DNA of 60,000 nucleotides, taken from the NCBI GenBank assembly GCA_009746045.1, contig RPFO01000017.1, positions 183,501-243,500 on the forward strand, read 5' to 3'. Positions 30,560 to 42,100 of the stretch are shown here, one piece after another. Source of the DNA: Mesostigma viride (taxonomy: Eukaryota > Streptophyta > Mesostigmatophyceae > Mesostigmatales > Mesostigmataceae). The position numbers and the translations under genes were made by a program. The notes below the pieces were generated by a model, which searched no databases, was not told where the DNA came from, and was given only the letters and a program-made list of their open reading frames with translations. Positions within the stretch are counted from its first letter, which is position 1. The number at the start of each line of letters is the position of its first letter.

Positions 30560-31623
30560 TGGCTGACATCGTTACCATGCAGAAATGTACAATGAGGTTC
30601 TGGGTTCGATTCCTGGTGTGGTCATGGAAATAAATTTTTTTCTGCACATCTACTGAAATCAGTCATAGCACCAAACGGTCACGCTGCAGCGAGACGCTAT
30701 AGCCCTGGAGGCCGCTGATAAACCTGACATCCGGTATGTCTTACTATCATAGATTGCCGAACTATATAATAATAATAGTCTATACCACTTTTTCTTGTAA
30801 ATGATTTACTAAATAATGATTCTATATACTTTAACATACCATATTATTAAAGTATGTGGAATTAATCCATGCTATTCACAATATATTATAAAATCTTTTG
30901 CAAAATATACTGTAATTAGTATATATATTTTCTGCCAGCGGGCCCCATGGTCGGCGCGGACCTGGACGTCATATTGGCGTCAGCGCTTGTCGGTGGCGCT
31001 GACTCGGGCCATGGCTGACATCATGCTCCGCCGCACGCGGGCTGATTTTGCGGTGCAGCAGGGCTATTAGGTTCCTCCCGTTAGGCGTTTCCATTGGTCT
31101 TATCGTAGTATAGAGCTTTGACATGGCTCTGTATATAGGTTTATAGCTGGGCGTTTGCTTTGGTTTGAGTGATTTCACTCTGCTGTAAGTAATTATATTT
31201 TTAATATATATTTTCTGATAAACAATTTTATCAATGCTACTGTGTTATTTTTGTTATTCTCGCCATGCAGGTATCTGAGTGTTCTGGGAGAACTAATAAG
31301 AGAATGAGCCGCGAAGGTGAGGAAAACCTGAAATCTTTTCGTCCTTATTGGGGTCTCTCTGCAGCTAGACCATTTATGACCACAAGCAATAGCTTAAATT
31401 CATGGGTCTCGCTGCAGCTAGACCCTCTTTATGGTTGCTATAAAATTAATGAATCAGAAGTCTGTGATTTAACAATCGCACGCCGCAATGAAGGGTCTAG
31501 CTGCAGCGAGACCCCAATCTTGGTCGGGGTATGCTAAGTTCACCACATCAGGTAATCTTTTCGTCTAACGGAAAAAGCCCCTCTAAGGGTCTAGCTGCAG
31601 CTAGACCCCAATCGTGGTAAAAA
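30560..31623. other. Upstream region of the transposase gene with palindromes and a tRNA-like B box
   Basis: A tRNA B-box-like GGTTCGATTCC with flanking stem bases lies at 30602-30616, without a convincing full tRNA. A GC-rich island (30940-31075) and a possible small exon (31270-31317, between atgcag and GTGAGG) are seen. Palindrome copies lie at 30676 (degenerate), 31351, 31404, 31493 and 31586. No confident gene. Confidence 0.4.
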
Positions 31624-33189
31624 ATGATACACTTTCGAACTTTGTCTGTAATTGTCGCTTTTCCCAACGATACTCGATTTGCATGGATTTCGTTATGCCG
31701 GTCGTCATGGCATGCAGCACGCGAACGGGTGGGAGTTTTCGCCCTTGCGTCCGGTCGTCCAGGATTCAGTGCAATTAAGTTGAACACCGGGACGAAGCAG
31801 CCAACTGGCGCAAAAAGGGTTTTTGGAGATGAGAACCAGAATCCAGCGCAGCCTGAAGCCAAGGAAGTCAAGCGGCCGGGAGAATACAAGAAATCAAAGA
31901 GGGTTATTGGGGAATTTTTCGCTGACAAGGCGTTTGAAGCGGCTCAGGCGATGACAAAACCCGAGGGGCGGGGGCCGGCATTCGAGCAGATGATTGCTGG
32001 CTTTAACTCTAGGGCCGCTGAACTAGGTCACGGGCTGTATCATGAGGAGGCGAAAAAACTTTACAATCAGGATCGGATGGCAGAACTGAACAGGTTCTGG
32101 GTGGCTCGGATTAACGGCTTTTTTGATGGTCTGACCAAAAGCGACCCAGACAGAGACGTCAGAATGGTGCTGATGTCCACGCTTTACTGTGGTGACGACT
32201 TGGAGAAAGAGTTTTCGGCCGCGGAGTTGGAGAAGCTGACGGGGACGGACGCCAAGAAGATTCGCGGAATTCGCGCGATTCGAAGGCAGCAGAAGCTGGA
32301 CTACCTCAGACACGCGCAGGCTCGCCAGGGGCGCCCTTTGCCGCAATTCGTGATTGACGCGATAGTGGACGCGTGGATGCACGATGATGAGTCGCGCGCC
32401 TCCTCCCAGATGAAGGATGTCAAGCGCACTTACAGCAGGGAGGGTCATGGCAATCGCGGGGTGCTCGTCGCCGTTGAGGGAGCGCGCTATTACATGACCT
32501 CCAAGGAGGACATGTACAATCACTTTCTCGAAAAGCACGCGTACTGGAACAAAAGGAGTGACCAGTATGATAAGGACGTGGGCATTCACGTGGGCTACAC
32601 GACCTTCTGCAAATACGCGCCCGATTGCATCAAGGGCAAGTGGAAGGAGAGGAACCTGTGCGCGTGTGAGAAGCACGTCACCATGCAGTCGGCCATGGGG
32701 GCGTGGACCAAGCACTGCAATGCGAACCACGGCAAGAACTGCAAGTGTGGCGCGGAGTGTGCGGGATGCTCCAAGTACAGACAGCCGGACGGTACTTGCG
32801 GAATGTGGAAAGCCATTCACTCGACGGACTGGATCAAGCACTTTCACTGCCCGGTGTCCGCCGAGACTGACGGCAGGGATAACGGGCTGCGTGAAGGGGG
32901 CGGAATGGGCGGGGGGATGGAAGAGGGGGAGGGGGAAGATGAATGGCGGGGACGGGACCTGGAAGACCTCGACATTTCTGAGAGGCTGGTGGAGGACGAA
33001 GATGGGGTGCCGAGGACGGAGAGGGTTCACCGCATACTGAAGATGGCGTGTGTGGAGGGGTTCTGTCCTGAGGAATCATGCGGCATCCATAATAACTGGG
33101 TGCAGTGTGATCGGGACAAGAATTCCACGGAGATTCTGAATTGGTTCAAGTTCGAGATGGTGGAGCAGACTGTGACCCGAGGGGTGAGG
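31624..33189 (+). CDS. Transposase exon 1: N-terminal region with Cys/His cluster
   Basis: This exon is 522 codons, ending AGG/GTGAGT in phase 0. The ATG at 31624 follows a palindrome by 14 nt, and an internal acceptor-like gcatgcag (near 31716) makes the start uncertain. The middle is helical and basic (KKIRGIRAIRRQQKLDYLRH). The cluster has CKYAPDCIKGKWKERNLCAC, then KHC, then HGKNCKCGAECAGCSKY and DGTCGMW...HFHCP, a plausible multi-zinc DNA-binding module. An acidic Gly/Glu linker and a second Cys pair (ACVEGFCPEESCGIH) follow. Confidence 0.7.
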
Positions 33190-36100
33190 GTGAGTAGGTT
33201 TCGATTTTATTTCTCCGTTAAAATGTTGTTGACTTTTTGTTTTTGTGACCTATAGCTGCAGCGAGACCCTTTGTGAGTTGCAGTTATCTGATCGAAATGC
33301 GATTTTATTGCAAATCGAAACTGTCTGCGGACCTTTGCGAAACAGGGCGAGACCGATGGCAGGGCGGCGAAGAAGGTGAAGCGGCCCGAGCAAGTCCAAA
33401 TGAGGTCCACCCCAGCTGAGCTGCGGGACGAGATTCTTAAGAGGTGGGACAAGTTCACCGTGCACTGCTTTACGGCCTGGTCGCAGGCGGATACAATCAA
33501 GGATCGGGAGAAGAATCTGAGAGAGGGGGACGTGCTCGTGCACGGCGACTGGGCCGAGAACTACGAGAACAGCAGCTACGTCCAACTGCAGTCGCAGTAC
33601 TTCCACAAGCGCAGCCACATCCTGATGCCCATGATCGTGCGTTATCGGCTCAACGGCGAGCTGGAAAAGCGCGTCTTCTTTTTCCTGGGGGATTCCAGTA
33701 TCAAGCGGGGCGAGCGCGCACTCGTATACGCTCTTCGCAAGATTCTGGAAACCCTGCGGGTAGAAGTAGGGGTAGAGGTGCGAAACCTGTACATGTGCTC
33801 GGACAACTGCGCGGTGCAGTTTAAGTCCAGGTACGTGATTAACCAGATTAACGGTCTGCTCATGGGGGATCCCGACCTGCAGGCCTTTGAGTTCCACTAC
33901 ATGGGGGAGCAGCATGGGAAGGGGGAGGTGGATGGTCAAGGAGCGAAGTGCAAGTGCGTCTTGAGGGAAATGCAGAGGATTCCCGAAAACCAGCACATAC
34001 TTGAGACCCACCAGCTAGTCGCCTACTTGAACCAGAACTGGCAGGGCGGCAAGACATCGAGCAGGGAGTCGGCCCGCGCGCGGGCCGAGAACGTCACTCG
34101 CCACTTCTTCCTTTTACCCCCGGTACGGAATTTTGTGTTATTTCAGGTTTTAAGACGTCAACTGCCGATGTTCTACAAAAATTCAAACCCAATAAAGGTA
34201 TCTCTGCAGAGAGACCCTATATACTGTCAATGGGTTGCTTTTCTTTTAGGTATGAAATTTCGCTTGTTCTATCGGTATGAAGGGGTCTCTCTGCAGCTAT
34301 ACCCTGTGTCGAATTTCGATCACTTGATATCTTGTCGTACGTTGTTATTATGATTCGAATGGGGTCTCTCTGCAGCTATACCCTGTGTCGAATTTCGATC
34401 ACTTGATATCTTGTCGTACGTTGTTATTATGATTCGAATGGGGTCTCTCTGCAGCTATACCCTGTGTCGAATTTTGATGACTTTATGTCTTGTCGTTAAT
34501 TTTTTTTTTGTAAGGGGTCTCTCTGCAGCTATACCCTGTTTTATTGATTTTTGGTCAATTTTGCTAACTTGAACGGTATTCTTTTTGTCCTAACTATTTG
34601 ATGACAGGACGTCGAGTCCGGCCGACGCGCGGAGGTGGAGGAGGTGCCTGGCATCAAGAAGGCGCATTGGTGGCGACTGGACAAGTCCGACCCTGGCCTT
34701 TTGATGATTAGGCGCTATTCCTGCTACTGTCCGCCCTGTTTGGCTGGGCGGTTTGAGGGATGTCTAAGCGAGTGGTCGTTTATCATCGAGTTCAATGATG
34801 CAGGAAGCTCGATGAAAACTGTCCGTTTGCTGCCACCGAGCCAGCCCAACCCTCCGGTTCGCATGGTGACGCGGGGGGAGCAGCTGAAGGACAAGCGGGA
34901 GGCGATGGGCCGGCAGATGAGACTCCACGACTATGTGGCAGTTCCATCGGACAAGGACACGGATCACGATCCCATCCACCCGTTCTGGTTGGCTGAGGTT
35001 GTAAGCGAAGCCGGGCCGATCGTGTTAGACAAAAACTTCGAGAGGTGGGTCGAGGGCCGGAACGGACGGGAGAAGGAGCTGTTCCTCGCCGGGAATGGCA
35101 TTCTTCCCGTTCGGATTTGGAAGCGGGATAAGCATGACCCCCTGCATTTCACGCTCAACGTTGAGGATTGGCCACCGTCACGCCAGCCCGAGCTTGTGAA
35201 TTGCTATCTCTGCGTCGCTCCAGTTAACGCCAAGCGCATTGGCGTGATCCTGATTCGGCATATCTCTGCGATTCCAGCGGCACCGGAACGAGTTCATTCC
35301 GACAAGTATCAAGAAAGTTATGGCGTTCCGACTTCCCGGTCGCGCGCGAGCGCGAGCCGGCTGTTCTTCTAAGTCGGACGTGAATATTTGCCGACGACAT
35401 ATGGGGTCGACAGTAATTCCTGGGCTGACAGGAATTAGGTGCTGTACCTACGACGGTATTGGATTAATACGTCGTACGCAGGAAATAGGAACCTTAACCT
35501 GTGGTCTGTTGGTACCGCAGGCTTAGTCCTGGACTTCTAGGTGCAGATGCAATAGTCACTGTGGACTGTGCTCTGTGGTCACTGTGCCTGTATGGCAGAC
35601 CTACTGTATAGGAGTGGGCGCTGTACAGGTAGTGAATACTGTACCGGGGTGTTATTACTGAGCAGGCCTCCTAGGCTGCTCAGGACTAGCAAGCACAGTG
35701 CACAAGTATATAAACAATAGGCCAGTGCCAAATGGGCATCTCTTGCGAGCCCGCCTCACGTGTTGTGCCTTGACTTGGCAAGCGCGTGTACAAGCCTCAA
35801 GTGTGTGAGCGCTGTAACATTATCCGATTTTAACAAAGCTCCGTTTCCAACCATATTCACACATTGCTGCATTGCAACCATATCCTTCACATTGCGTGTG
35901 ATAAGAACGTTAACTCAAATTACAACCAGTCTCAGCGGAACGGCCAGGAGGGTCGTTGCCGGTTGCGGTGTGCAGCGTTGACGACGCGAGGAGCTCGTCC
36001 GGTGGTGAATGGTGCAGGAGGAACAACGGCAGCAGGATTTCCGGTTTCGGCAGTCTGCTGGGGGTTCGATTTCTCCTGAATTACGTCGTGTCGTTCGGGA

Positions 36101-39100
36101 TCTATCTTTATTGCTTGCAGATCGTCCGCCTGTAAATCGCAGCTTCGTGCAATTCGTCGACGACCAGGTCGAAGATTGGGAGCGAATTCTGCGACACGTA
36201 CAAACCATCGTCATTCCGGAGCACCGGAGCATCGACGACCTTGAGCAGGAGCTTCACGGGTTGGTCGGCATCCAGACGGTGATTACTGCAGTAGCAGAGC
36301 GAGTGCGGACGGAGTTGGCGGCAAGGCGAGGCGAGGTTGCGGAGGCAGCTGGCGCAGGGCGACACGAGTTTGTACCGACAGTAGCGGGCGCGGGAGTACC
36401 ACGTGCTTTCGCAGGCGGCATCGGCGACGAGGGTGTTGCAGCGGGGCCAGTTAGGCGTGAACGACGCGGAGCGGAGCACTACAGGCGGCTTGCAGAGGTC
36501 GGGGCGACAGCGGAAGCCATCGCCGGAGGACAGCGCGCGACAAGAGTCGGCAGGTTTCCAGAGCGAGTAAGAGTTCCTTTTCAGGAGCTGCCCCCGCCCC
36601 TTCGCGTTCGTGTGACGCGTTGGGAGAGTTTGCACCTCTTGGGTACGATAGTGACCTTGAGGTAGGAGCAGGGGGTGTCGCTGGGCTAGGCGACGAGACA
36701 CTTGGCGACCACGAGGTGCCAAGTACAATCCGCGGGGTGCCAACGACGGGTTGTCACCTGTCTACTTTACCAACGGTGACGATTCAGTCATCGCGGGCCG
36801 ACAGCGGGTCGACGACGGCGCAGCAGGTAGCAGGGTACCAGAGCTGATTGTGGTGAGCGACAGCGACGACGACAGCGACAAGGAGAACCAGGACGCGCCT
36901 GGGGCCAGCCGTGGTGGTCTTGCCTGAGTGGTAACACTTGGCACTTTCCTTTCTTGTTCAGTAGCTTATATTGCTTTAATTGCTGCTTGGCCACTTGGCT
37001 GGCTGTAGCAGATCTGAACAGAGGCCATCATGGAGGATGGAGCTATCAACCAACAAGCGGGCTTTATGGGCTTCGGCGGCGCGGCGCTGGGATGGATGGA
37101 CGAGATGGACGCGATGGACGCGGTGGACGCGATGGACGCGGGGACGGCCAGGCGCTGGGAGACCAGGCTGAGGTGCCAGATAATCAGAGCCAAGGATCGC
37201 AGGGCGGGCAGCACGCGCCAGCCGCAGATCAAGCGGCGCCTAAGCGACCAACCGTTGCTGAGGGGTACGCGGTGCTAGGCCAGTTTCAGTCCATCAAGGA
37301 CAATTGGCAGCCCCGGGATGCTGAGAGGATGTTAGAGGACATGAACTTGTACACGGAGATATACAACGGTGACAAGCTTCGCATCCTGGCGTCTAGTGCC
37401 TACATACGGCAGTCGGCGAGGCGGCTGTTCAAGTTTGTTCGGGAGCGACACGCGGCGGGGGACACCTGGACGGCGTTTATGACGCGACTCAGGTCGTTCC
37501 TGAGTGACAAGAGGACCATAGATGGGTCCCACCTGAAGCAAGAATACCTGGACTACAAGCCCATCAAGGGGCAACTAGTGGTCCACGCCTTTGAAGACTT
37601 CGTCAAGCTGAGGGAGGACGCCATGGCCAAGGGCTTCTTCGTCGCAGATCGGATGGCCATGGGCGACTTTCTCAAGTCGCTGCAGCTGGATCCGGTCACC
37701 ATGGATAATGTGACCATCCACATGCGACAGGTCCATGGCTGGGCAGCCATGACGGACCAGTTGTATGAGTGTTTCAGCGGCAAGTACGTGGGTGGTAAGC
37801 GCCCTCGTCAGGGTGATGAGGAGGCCACTGAACCCACGGTTAAGTCCATGAGGGGATCGGGCCACGGGGGCCCAGCGCCCTCGAGAGGGCCTGAGACCTC
37901 TTCAAGGGGTCGAGGAAGGTCCAGGAGGGGGCGTGACAGAAGGGCTGGACGGGGGACCCCGCCGAAGTCGGGACATCCACAGTCCCAGTTTGACTTCAAG
38001 AGGGTGGGTGGTCCTCCCAAGGCTGGGCCCAGCAGTGGGACCTCACGGGACATCAGTCAGGTGGAATGTTATTTCTGCCAGGGGAAGGGTCACTTCAGGA
38101 ATGAGTGTCCCTCGTACCTGAGGCAGGAAGGTCAGAGCAAGCCAGCTCAGGGTGGCAGCAAGGACAAGGCTGGTCCATCCCAGGACAAGGGCAAGGGCAA
38201 GGCTGCTGATCATTGACTTGAGCCTGCACACATCCCTGAACCCTGGAGGGTGCCCCCAGGGGTGTGTAATGAAGCTGCTAGTGACAGCAGTGAGGGGCAG
38301 CCCCATGCTCTAGTGAAAGAGCCTATTGGACACGATGGGGCAAGCTTGGTTACCACAGAGAGTATGCCAGCTGTAGCTGCAGTGGTTACTCGCCAACGTG
38401 CCCGCCATGGCGGTGCTGAGCCTGAGGTAGGACCTGGTGATGTGGACCCAGGTGGATCTCAGAAGCATTCTGACCGTGCAGGACTGGCACAGGATGGTCA
38501 GGATGAGGATAGGGCTGGAGACAGTCTGACAGGCACGACCCTGGTGCCTCCTGTACATAAGGGATCTGTACATACCTTGAGTGCTAATAATGACAATAAA
38601 AGGTTTTCTCTCTTGTATGACATTGCCTCAAGGTTGCATACCATGTTTGGCCATGCAGCTCAGTCTTTGCAAGTTGCTAGACGGCTGGGAGGAAGTGAGT
38701 TGTACTCCATCTGCCAACAGGTTGCTCAAGCTTGCAAGTGCAGGCTAGTTGCTAGAAAGCCCAAGCAGTCTCATGCCAGGACTCCTATTTTGCAGCCAGG
38801 CCATGTGCAGGTAGATATTCAGAGAATCAGGGGTTTGAAGCTGCTGGTGGCAGTGGACAGATATACCAAGTACAAGACCCTAGAGATCCTGCCTGACATG
38901 GAGAAGCCTACATTGATTGCTGCTCTGAAGTTGACAAGGAGCAGGTACCCTGGGTTGGAGTTGTTGCAGTGTGACATTCAGTTTGAGTGCTGTGAGAACC
39001 TGCCAGAGTTTCCAGAGTTGCTGATTACACCCAGGGAGAGCCACGGCCAGCAAGGGGTGGTGGAGAGAGCCATCCAAGAGATCAAGACTGTGCTGCTGGT

Positions 39101-42100
39101 GGAGAGGATTCCAAGGACGTCATCTGCCATTGTGACATCTGCATGGCTACGTTCTGTGGAGGACAGGCTGAACCTGAGGACTCCCATGTTCTTTGGTGAC
39201 ATTGCCATCAATCCTCTTATGCTGCATACCAGGATGCTGCCAGCTGATGCTGAGCAGGCATGGAAGGAGAAGCTAGAGGCCAAGTTCCTCAAGCTGAGGC
39301 AGAAAGACAAGGGCTGGAGTGTCCTAGAACCTAACGTTGGACAACAGGTTGTTGTGTGGAAGGAACCAAGCTTTCCAGGGAAACGTGGCAGCTGGCATGA
39401 TGGGGTGGTGACCCGAGTAGAAGCCGCTGGCCATAAGTGCTGGGTGGCCATTGATGGCTCCCAAGCAGTGCACCGTCTGTCCTGGTCAAAGATCCGTCCC
39501 CGGGGAGGTAATCAAGGAGACCTCTTCCAGGTGCCCGCTGGTGTACAAGGCGGGGGTGACGTGGAGCTTCCTGATCAGGGTGCTACAGCTGTATCGAGCC
39601 CTCAGGGTGACCCTGGCCCGGCCCCTGGGGTACCTTCACATACGGTGGTTGGGCAAGCAGGCGGACAGGCTGCACCTCCGGAACGGCCCGACACCAGGCC
39701 TAGGGGTGTGCGTCTATCAGATATTGTACAGGCTTTGCAAAGAGCCAAGAAGGAGCCTAAGGTGTCCAAGCTTGTCCAGTTGGATGAACCTGAGGTAGCT
39801 GCCATGGAGATAGATACCAATGCACAGGTTTCTGTCATGGGACCTCAGCATACAGGAGAACTGCTGGTCGGAGAACCAAGTTGCCCCTGGGTGTCTGATT
39901 TCAGTGGTAGGACGCATCTAAGGGTGTTGGGAGAGGTTACTGCCCCTGTCATGGGTGTGGATGTGACCTTCCTTGTCCTAGAGGACTATGATGGCCCTGT
40001 GATTTTGGGTCAGAATTTTCTGGGCAATCCTGGGATTTCTATCAGAGCTACAGCTCTGAGAAGAGATGGCTGGGGGATGATTCCCCTAGAAAATTTCAGG
40101 ACAACATTTCCAGTCAGGTGCAGGGCCAAGCCGGTCAAGGGTGTAAAATGGGATGAAGGGGAGGTGCCCCCAGCGGCCAGTTTGGTGATTCCAGCTGTGT
40201 TGCACCCCAGCAGTATTGGCATAACTCACAGGAGCCTTGCTGCACACTCTCCTTTGACATATGACCAGCTGGTCCAAGAGATGAGCTCGCCTACTTTGTT
40301 TGAGGCTTGGAAGCTCGCCTTCTCCAAGGCATTGGAGGAGTGGTTGCAGTTTGAGTGTGCTGCACCAACAGACAGACGTCCCCCAGCATCAAGGAAGCTT
40401 GCTTTGAGATTTGTGCTGAAGAGGAAGGTTGTGGATGAGGTATCAGTGCCCCATGTCAGGCCTGTCCTGAATGAGTATCACGGCACGGGGAGTCTGCCAG
40501 GAGAGGAGCTATACACGCCAGGGATGCTACACGACACATGGAGAATTTTGCTATGTCTCTACGTGGGGTTGCTGAACAGGGGAGCAGCTATGTCATCAGT
40601 GCTGCTGGACTTCAAGAGGGCATTTTTAAAATCTGATCCAGAAGTGGCCAGGAGGGTGTGGAAGCAGGATGAGCCTTACTGTGTTGAGGTGCCTGCCATC
40701 TGGAAGCTGGAGCTGCATCAACAATTCCTGGTTATTCTGAAGGGCCTGGAAGGACTCAGGTCGAGCCCAATCATCTGGAGACTCACGCTGCAGGAAGCTC
40801 TGATCAGTGAGTGTGGCTTGAGAGTGTCTTCAGTTGATCCCTGTTTGCTGCTGGCCCAATGGGAGGGTCTGCCAGTGTATGCTAGTTTGCATGGAGATGA
40901 TCTGCATTTGCTAGCCCCCACGACCTGGCTGAAGAAGTTTATTCCTGTCATCAGTGGCAAGTTTTCACTGGGCAAGGAGCTGTGGCAGGAGCCCAACAAG
41001 CCTGTAGTGTTCTGTGGAATGCAGGCTACCCTGTTCAGGAGGGACGGGGAGTGGAGTATCAGGCTTCAGGCTGGAGGAGATTATAAACAGACCATTGTGA
41101 AGGCCTTGCCAGAGAAGATCACCCAGGCTGCAGGACCTGAGTTGAGAGGCATGTGGGCCTGGTTTGCCAGCATCTGTGGTCCGTCTTTGATGGTCCATAG
41201 CAGAATGCCTGATGAGGTGCTTGAGGATGAGAAGCCTCGAGTCATAGCCCGGTTGGTGGAGAGTACCCCTGATCTGATTTTGTCTGGGATTGACTTTACC
41301 CAGCCTATCACCTTGGAGATCTTTGTTGACAGTTCCATGGATGCTCGCCAGGTTACCAAGGTCAGGGGGAGATCTGCTGCTCTGTTTGCTTTTTATCAGA
41401 GCAGGGCAAGTTTGTTCAGCTGGTACAGCAGACTGCAGAAGAGGGTCTGTATCAGTTCAGATGTGGCAGAATGCAGGGCCATATGCGAGGGGATCCAGTC
41501 CAGCCTGTACATAAAGGAGTTAATGCTGGAGCTGGCTTCAGTTACCCCTTGGACCTTGCAGATGGAGACGTTGTTGCTAACAGACAGCATGGGTATGGTC
41601 CAGTTTGTTCACAAGCAGCTGGCCAGGAGCCGGGACCTGGATTATTTGTTGCTGAAGGAGTTGGCCAGTTTGGTTGACTTGAAGCATATCCCTGGCGAGG
41701 AGAACCCTGCTGATGCATTGACAAAGCTGCCACACAAGGCCCCAGCCCAGTACAATGTACTGAGGAAGCTCATGAATGCTGACTGTCAAGTCGGTCTATC
41801 TGTCTAAAAGCTGAGAGCTGGGTGCTTAAGTCTCTGGATATCAGGCTGGGAGCTTGATTGTACATAATCCTGAGCACACCTTGAGGGGTGAGACATGTCT
41901 CTGGTGTGGGAATGTCTGACATTGTCTCTGATGGAGAGATGTCTATCTGGGGTTTTCATCTCAGTCTGAGGTTTCCCCAGATCTGTGGTTTGTGGGCGGG
42001 GTTCGATTCCCTGGTGCCGTCTTAAGGCGGAGTTTCACGGACTGGCTGACCCATCCACCATGCTGGTGAGGTGGCGACAGGTCCCCTGATTTTCCACGGT

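Noticed and set aside
30560-30630. A complete tRNA gene at 30560-30630
   Set aside because: Only a B-box-like segment and a weak T stem are present; acceptor and D arms do not form.
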